Below are positions 41,200-45,459 of a DNA stretch of 45,459 bases, piece after piece. The DNA is taken from contig JACPEG010000050.1 of NCBI GenBank assembly GCA_016183615.1, forward strand, positions 1-45,459, written 5' to 3'. The DNA comes from Betaproteobacteria bacterium. GTDB lineage: Bacteria; Pseudomonadota; Gammaproteobacteria; Burkholderiales; UBA6910. Below the pieces are notes generated by a model that searched no databases, had not been told where the DNA came from, and worked only from the letters and a program-made list of their open reading frames with translations. The position numbers were made by a program, and so were the translations under genes. Positions within the stretch are counted from its first letter, which is position 1. Every line of letters begins with the position of its first letter.

Positions 41200-41937
41200 A
41201 TGCTCGACGCCTCGAACATCGGCCTCGTCACCGCCTTCGCCGCCGGCCTTGTTTCCTTCCTCTCCCCGTGCGTGCTTCCGCTCGTCCCCGGCTATGTTTC
41301 GTATGTGGCGGGGCACTCCATGCACGGCGACCGGCCGAACCTGCCCGCGCGCGGTTCCGCCGTCCTGATGTCCCTGTTTTTCGTCACGGGCTTTTCGGCG
41401 GTATTCATTGCCTTCGGCGCCAGCGCCACCGCGCTCGGGCAGGTCCTCCTCAAATATCGCTATGAAGCCAACCTCATCGGTGGCGCGATCGTGACCGCTT
41501 TCGGCCTGTTCATGATCGGGCTGATGAACCGGGTCACCTGGATTCACCGCGACCTGCGGTTTCACCCGCACCTGAAAGGCGGCCGGCCCGCCGCCGCGTT
41601 CGTTCTCGGGCTGGCGTTCGGGTTCGGGTGGACACCCTGCATCGGGCCCGTGCTGGGCGCCATTCTCACCGTCGCCGCGGTCTCGCCAGCGGCGTCTGAT
41701 GGCGTGCCGCTGCTCGGGGCATACGCGGCAGGGCTCGGGGTGCCGTTCGTGGCGGCGGCCCTGTTCACGGGGGCCTTTGTGCAGCGTCTCAGGTTTCTCA
41801 GGCATCTGGGGCGGCCGCTGCAGGTGGCGGCGGGGCTCCTCATGATCGTCATGGGCATCGCAATCGCAACCGGACAGCTTTCTGCCTTCTCCTACTGGCT
41901 GCTGCGCAGCTTTCCCGGACTGGGACGCATCGGATAG
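41200..41937 (+). CDS. ccdA: CcdA-type transmembrane thiol-electron transporter
   Basis: 245 residues from the ATG at 41200, 5 nt after the TlpA-like stop. Six transmembrane helices. Helix 1 has the redox Cys in SFLSPCVLPLVPGYVSYVAG, and helix 4 in FGFGWTPCIGPVLGA, the paired Cys that relay electrons from cytoplasmic thioredoxin to periplasmic partners. It ends WLLRSFPGLGRIG, the ending also found in the remnant at 34452. It should supply the CcmG- and TlpA-like proteins encoded upstream. Confidence 0.93.
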   Translation: MLDASNIGLVTAFAAGLVSFLSPCVLPLVPGYVSYVAGHSMHGDRPNLPARGSAVLMSLFFVTGFSAVFIAFGASATALGQVLLKYRYEANLIGGAIVTAFGLFMIGLMNRVTWIHRDLRFHPHLKGGRPAAAFVLGLAFGFGWTPCIGPVLGAILTVAAVSPAASDGVPLLGAYAAGLGVPFVAAALFTGAFVQRLRFLRHLGRPLQVAAGLLMIVMGIAIATGQLSAFSYWLLRSFPGLGRIG

Positions 41938-41968
41938 GGCCGACCGTTTATCGAATGGAGCGACAGGC

Positions 41969-42583
41969 ATGGGCATATACGAAAGCTGGATTCTGCCGTG
42001 GGTGATCGATCTCAGCATGCGCAACAAGGAGGCCCGGCGTTTCCGGGAGCGGGTGATTCCCCTGGCCCGGGGGCGGGTGCTGGAGATCGGAATCGGCTCC
42101 GGCCTCAACCTGCCGTTCTACTCGGGCGCGGTGGAGCAACTGCTCGGGCTGGAACCGTCGCCCCAACTCGTGCGCATGGCCAACCGGCGCGGTGAACGCA
42201 TGGCCCTTCCGGTCGAATTCCTGGCTGCCTCCGCGGAGAACATTCCCCTCGACAGCCGGAGCGTGGACACGGTGGTGACGACCTGGACCCTGTGCACCAT
42301 TCCCGACGCCGGGGCCGCCCTGCGGGAAATGCGCCGCGTCCTGAAGCCCGGCGGCACCCTGCTGTTCGCCGAGCACGGACTGGCTCCCGATCCCGGCGTG
42401 CAGCGATGGCAGCATCGCCTCAATCCCCTCTGGAACCGGATCGGCGGCGGCTGCAATCTCAACCGCCGGATCGACGCCCTGATCGCGGAGGCGGGCTTCC
42501 GGCTGGATGGCCTGGAAACGGAATACGCCAAGGGGCCGAAGCCCCTGAGCTTCATCTATTGCGGGCGCGCCAACCCTGCGTAA
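41969..42583 (+). CDS. class I SAM-dependent methyltransferase (UbiE-like fold)
   Basis: 204 residues, soluble. Motif I is RVLEIGIGSGLNLPFY. The acidic motif II follows as LLGLEPSPQL, motif III as VDTVVTTWTLCTIPD, and the post-motif as LREMRRVLKPGGTLLFAEHG. The rest of the fold is complete (family size ~200-210). The substrate is not predictable; related enzymes methylate small molecules, arsenic or metals, lipids, or quinones. No Cys cluster as in ArsM is seen. Placement between ccdA and the SCO-like gene is constant with a copper-island accessory. AGCGACAGGC upstream is a weak ribosome site. Confidence 0.85.
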   Translation: MGIYESWILPWVIDLSMRNKEARRFRERVIPLARGRVLEIGIGSGLNLPFYSGAVEQLLGLEPSPQLVRMANRRGERMALPVEFLAASAENIPLDSRSVDTVVTTWTLCTIPDAGAALREMRRVLKPGGTLLFAEHGLAPDPGVQRWQHRLNPLWNRIGGGCNLNRRIDALIAEAGFRLDGLETEYAKGPKPLSFIYCGRANPA

Positions 42584-42596
42584 AGACGGAACACCC

Positions 42597-43565
42597 ATGA
42601 CCGCGTTTCGACCAGCCCCGCTCCTGCCCCATCCCTCGCGTCGTGTCGCTACTCGCCGCGGGATGCTGGCAATGCTTCCGCTCCTGCCGGCGTTTCTGCT
42701 GCCGGGCGCGATTCCGCCCGCCCGGGCCCATTCCACCGAAGAGGCGCTCCAGGAATTGCGGGAAGGCGAACCTTACCTTCAGCTCGTCGATTACCCCGCC
42801 CCTGCCTTTGCGCTCGAGGACGCCGACGGGCGCAAGGTCCGCCTCGGCGATCTCGCAGGTAACGTGGTCGTCTTCAACTTCCTCTATTCCCGCTGCACCG
42901 ACGCCTGCCCGCTCCATATGCGGCTCATCGCGGACCTCCAGGGCCAGATCAATGCAACGCTGATGCGCGACCAGGTACGGTTCGTGACCATCGCCACCGA
43001 CACCGAGGAGCCCCGGGAGACCGCCAGCATCATGCGGCAGTACGGCGCGCGCCACGGCATGGACCCTCGCAACTGGACGTTTCTCCACGGCGGGCCGGGT
43101 AACCCCGATGGCGGAATGGCGGCGGCCAAGACCTACGGGCTGGAGTTCACGCCGACCGCCGACGGGCAGCAGATGCACGGCGTCGTCACCCATGTCATCG
43201 ACGCCAATGGGGGGCTGCGGGCCCGCTTTCATGGACTGAAGCTGCGCCCGCTGGCCCTGACCAATTTCATCGGCGCGCTGCTTTATCCGGATCACCCCGC
43301 GGGCGGCCGATCGAGCGACGAGACGGACGGCGTTTTCGGAATACTGAATCATTGGCGGGAACGGGTCGGGGCGGCGCCGGCATGGGGGTGGGGCCTGGCG
43401 ATTGCGCCGATGCTCGGAGTCCTGGGCTTCGTGGTCGCGCGCAGGCTGCGGGCCGCCCGCGGGAACCGCCGCGACCCGGATCCGCCCGGAGGCAATATAC
43501 CCTCGGATAATGCCGTGCAACCACAGTCTGAAGGCGCCGCTCCGGCGGATCACACACGAGTTTAA
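42597..43565 (+). CDS. SCO1/SenC-like copper chaperone with C-terminal anchor
   Basis: 322 residues. A long basic N-terminus (SRRVATRRGMLAMLPLLPAFLLPG) leads into export; an ATG at 42663 is an alternative start. The SCO domain has the Cu ligands C100 and C104 (YSRCTDACP) and H199 (VVTHVID). Unlike most SCO proteins, a C-terminal helix (WGWGLAIAPMLGVLGFVVA) follows a ~45-residue linker. SCO proteins load CuA, so the oxidase-like CuA protein at 9766 is a possible client, as is cytochrome oxidase elsewhere. TlpA and CcdA encoded upstream could reduce its Cys pair. Confidence 0.9.
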   Translation: MTAFRPAPLLPHPSRRVATRRGMLAMLPLLPAFLLPGAIPPARAHSTEEALQELREGEPYLQLVDYPAPAFALEDADGRKVRLGDLAGNVVVFNFLYSRCTDACPLHMRLIADLQGQINATLMRDQVRFVTIATDTEEPRETASIMRQYGARHGMDPRNWTFLHGGPGNPDGGMAAAKTYGLEFTPTADGQQMHGVVTHVIDANGGLRARFHGLKLRPLALTNFIGALLYPDHPAGGRSSDETDGVFGILNHWRERVGAAPAWGWGLAIAPMLGVLGFVVARRLRAARGNRRDPDPPGGNIPSDNAVQPQSEGAAPADHTRV

Positions 43566-43576
43566 CGGAGGCAACG

Positions 43577-45259
43577 ATGAACAATTTGCACAGCGTAACG
43601 CGGCGTAAGTTCCTGCGATGCACCGGCCTTGGTTCTCTCGCGCTGTTGACCGCTCCCGCCGCGCTGCTTTCCGTGGCGGGCCGTGAAGGGCACGCCGCGG
43701 CCGATCGCAGCACTCCCCCCGATATAGAGCTGCTGCTCCGGGCGGAAAGAGGCGAGGCCGAATTGTTCCCCGGCCGTCCTACCCGTGTCTGGACCTATCG
43801 GGGCAACGTCCTCAAAGGGGACCCCGCGATCCTCCAGCCGCTGCCGGGAAGCTATCTGGGGCCGATCGTCCGCGTTCGCAAAGGCCAGCGGGTGCGCATT
43901 CAGTTCGTCAACGACCTCCCCGAACCCAGCATCATTCACTGGCACGGCCTGCACGTGCCGGAGGAGATGGACGGACATCCGCGGCATGCCGTCGCGGCCG
44001 GAAAGCGCTACGTGTACGAATTCCAGGTGCAGGACCGGGCCGGCACCTACTGGTTCCACCCGCATCCCCACGGGCTTACCGGGAAACAGGTCTATTACGG
44101 CCTGGCCGGCCTGTTCCTCGTCAGCGATGACGAAGAGCAGGCGGCGGGCCTCCCCGGCGGCGAATACGATTTGCCGCTGATCATTCAGGACCGCCGCTTC
44201 GACCGGGAAAACCAGCTTGTGTTCCTCTCGGGCGACAGGAGCGGCGGCGGCATGATGGGCGGCGGCATGATGGGCGGCGGCATGATGGGCGGCGGGATGA
44301 TGGGCGGCGGGATGATGGGTGGCGGGATGATGGGCGGCGGGATGATGGCTCGCATGATGGGCTTTCTCGGCGACCGCATCCTGGTGAACGGGCGCCCCGA
44401 CGCGACCCTGTCGGTCGCGACCCGGGCCTACCGACTGCGGCTGCTCAACGGCTCGAACGCCCGCATTTTGAAGCTGGCCTGGGCGGACGGCGCGCCCCTC
44501 ACCGTCATCGCGACCGACGGTGGCCTGCTGGAGCGTCCGGTGCAGCGGGCCTACATCACCCTGGCGCCCGCGGAGCGGGTCGAGTTGTGGGCCGACTTCC
44601 GCCATCTGCCCCCGGGCACGGAGCTGACCCTGCGCAGCCTGCCCTTCGAGGGGGACATGGCAATGGGCGGAATGATGGGCGGCATGATGGGCGGCATGAT
44701 GCAAGGCCCGTTGCCCAACGGCGCCGCCTTCCCGGTGCTCAAAGTGCGCGTGGAGCGCAAGGAGAAGGAAACCCTCGCCCTGCCCGAGCGGCTCTCGCAC
44801 ATCGCGCGCTATCGAGAAAAGGATGCGGTCAATTCCGCCCGACCCCGCCTCTTCAACATCACGATGGGCATGATGGAATGGGGAATCAACGGCCGCAGCT
44901 TCGGGATGGAAGAGGTGGCGGACGACGAGATCGTGAAGCTGAATACGACAGAAGTGTGGGAGTTCGCCAACGACGCCTCCACCGGCATGATGGGGATGAT
45001 GGCGCACCCGATCCACATCCACGGGCTGCAGTTTCAGGTGATCGAGCGCCGCATCGCCCCCGCCCTTGCCGCGGGATGGAACTCGGTGAGCGCCGGCCAT
45101 GTGGACGAAGGCTGGAAGGACACGGTGCTGCTGATGCCCGGCGAGCGCGTCCGGCTGCTCCTCAGGTTCAAGGACTATTCCGGGCTGTTCGCCTATCACT
45201 GCCACATGCTGGAGCACGGCGACACGGGGCTGATGCGCAACTACCTGGTGAGGACATAA
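43577..45259 (+). CDS. Tat-exported multicopper oxidase with Met-rich repeats (CopA/CueO-like)
   Basis: 560 residues. Tat signal (SVTRRKFLRCTGLGSLALLT). The four copper-ligand regions are present: HWHGLHVPEEMDG, YWFHPHPHG, HPIHIHGLQFQ and AYHCHMLEHGDTGLMRNY. Two Met-rich inserts are unusual: seven MMGGG units near residues 222-257 and MGGMMGGMMGGMMQ near 360-373. CueO and PcoA-type oxidases carry Met/His segments that bind Cu(I) and raise cuprous-oxidase activity, so oxidation of periplasmic Cu(I) to less toxic Cu(II) is likely. CGGAGG precedes the ATG. The stop lies flush against the secY start. Confidence 0.93.
   Translation: MNNLHSVTRRKFLRCTGLGSLALLTAPAALLSVAGREGHAAADRSTPPDIELLLRAERGEAELFPGRPTRVWTYRGNVLKGDPAILQPLPGSYLGPIVRVRKGQRVRIQFVNDLPEPSIIHWHGLHVPEEMDGHPRHAVAAGKRYVYEFQVQDRAGTYWFHPHPHGLTGKQVYYGLAGLFLVSDDEEQAAGLPGGEYDLPLIIQDRRFDRENQLVFLSGDRSGGGMMGGGMMGGGMMGGGMMGGGMMGGGMMGGGMMARMMGFLGDRILVNGRPDATLSVATRAYRLRLLNGSNARILKLAWADGAPLTVIATDGGLLERPVQRAYITLAPAERVELWADFRHLPPGTELTLRSLPFEGDMAMGGMMGGMMGGMMQGPLPNGAAFPVLKVRVERKEKETLALPERLSHIARYREKDAVNSARPRLFNITMGMMEWGINGRSFGMEEVADDEIVKLNTTEVWEFANDASTGMMGMMAHPIHIHGLQFQVIERRIAPALAAGWNSVSAGHVDEGWKDTVLLMPGERVRLLLRFKDYSGLFAYHCHMLEHGDTGLMRNYLVRT
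44244..44348 (+). repeat. 15-bp tandem repeat (seven units) inside the multicopper oxidase gene
   Basis: Units of GGCGGCGGCATGATG and close variants follow one another and encode GGGMM. Changes (GGCGGCGGG, GGTGGCGGG) are in third codon positions, so the peptide is kept. Copy number could vary by slippage without changing frame. Similar units occur at about 13344-13395 in the Met-rich gene. Confidence 0.85.
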
Positions 45260-45459
45260 GTGGTTGCCAACGATTCGCTGCTCGGATTTTCCGGGAAGCT
45301 GGGTGACCTGAAACGTCGCCTGTTTTTCCTGCTGGGGGCGCTTGTCGTCTATCGCATCGGCGCTCACATTCCCGTGCCCGGAATCGACCCGGTGATTCTG
45401 GCGGAGCTGTTCAAGAGCCAGAAGGGCGGCATCCTGGACATGTTCAACATGTTCTCGGG
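45260..45459 (+). CDS. secY: SecY preprotein translocase subunit, N-terminal part (3' truncated)
   Basis: The GTG at 45260 follows the multicopper oxidase TAA with no gap. The 66 visible residues read [20 protein letters not shown] then [20 protein letters not shown] and [15 protein letters not shown], the well-known start of betaproteobacterial SecY including TM1 and the plug-proximal region. SecY forms the Sec channel and normally follows rplO in the spc operon. Having it flush against a metal-resistance gene is unusual. No SecY-specific ribosome site is apparent except AGGACAT inside the oxidase end. Confidence 0.93.
   Translation, partial: MVANDSLLGFSGKLGDLKRRLFFLLGALVVYRIGAHIPVPGIDPVILAELFKSQKGGILDMFNMFS

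Noticed and set aside
44244..44348. CRISPR-like array of short repeats
   Set aside because: Repeats are adjacent with no spacers and encode GGGMM in frame inside the oxidase gene.

Overview
The window is GC-rich bacterial DNA that reads as Betaproteobacteria. The truncated SecY at the right edge, the REP/GTAG palindromes and the Cus/Czc-type efflux proteins all have a betaproteobacterial look, but I could not place it to genus. Every gene I can support is on the + strand. About 42 kb (roughly 2.6-45.26 kb) is one dense metal-handling island, mainly for copper, between a short left flank (end of a MoaD/ThiS-like gene and two conserved hypotheticals) and the start of secY, which abuts the island's last stop codon.

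Region by region. (1) 2.6-9.3 kb: a CzcI-like leader gene, then a TolC-type outer-membrane protein, a His-rich anchored periplasmic protein, a CzcB/CusB-type adaptor and a heavy-metal RND pump of unclear specificity. (2) 9.3-13.0 kb: a periplasmic protein, a CuA-bearing cytochrome oxidase subunit II, a heme-copper-oxidase-like subunit I in which two conserved active-site histidines appear to be tyrosines, a small membrane protein and a DUF302 protein. (3) 13.0-16.6 kb: a Met-rich periplasmic protein, then a group behind a perfect FNR/Anr-type box: a small Cys protein, a YHS protein, a DUF5676 protein, an HD-GYP protein, a membrane protein with a Cys pair and a periplasmic protein. (4) 17.0-25.1 kb: a copper P1B-ATPase, a SHOCT protein, two related periplasmic proteins, DUF2933, an ICMT-like methyltransferase, an FAD oxidoreductase with a Cys-rich tail, a cytochrome c fused to an unknown domain, a F510_1955-type sialidase-fold protein and a second cytochrome c. 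(5) 25.2-33.8 kb: a second CzcI-like leader gene, then CusF, CusC, CusB, CusA, a PII-like protein and two small envelope proteins. (6) 33.8-34.55 kb: a graveyard holding the tail of an outer-membrane protein and the last codons of a ccdA gene. (7) 34.57-38.3 kb: a CueR-type promoter, a membrane protein, a Met-rich protein, CueR and a second copper P1B-ATPase. (8) 38.6-45.3 kb: a Cys-rich secreted protein, a second cytochrome c fusion, two thioredoxin-like proteins, CcdA, a methyltransferase, a SCO-like protein and a Met-rich multicopper oxidase.

How the genes fit together: P1B-ATPases move Cu(I) out of the cytoplasm. CusF and the Met/His-rich proteins buffer it in the periplasm, CusCBA exports it, and the multicopper oxidase can oxidise it. 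SCO, CcdA and the TlpA-like proteins could keep cysteines of the cytochromes and copper proteins reduced. Several modules occur twice (CzcI-like, Cus/Czc, P1B-ATPase, cytochrome-X, Cys-rich secreted protein, ccdA), so the island has grown by duplication and accretion. Only one DNA-binding regulator, CueR, is encoded here. The FNR-type box suggests that part of the island responds to oxygen.

The most unusual items are the oxidase-like subunit I, the duplicated cytochrome c-X fusion, the matched leaderless CzcI-like units with a possible attenuator, and the secY junction.
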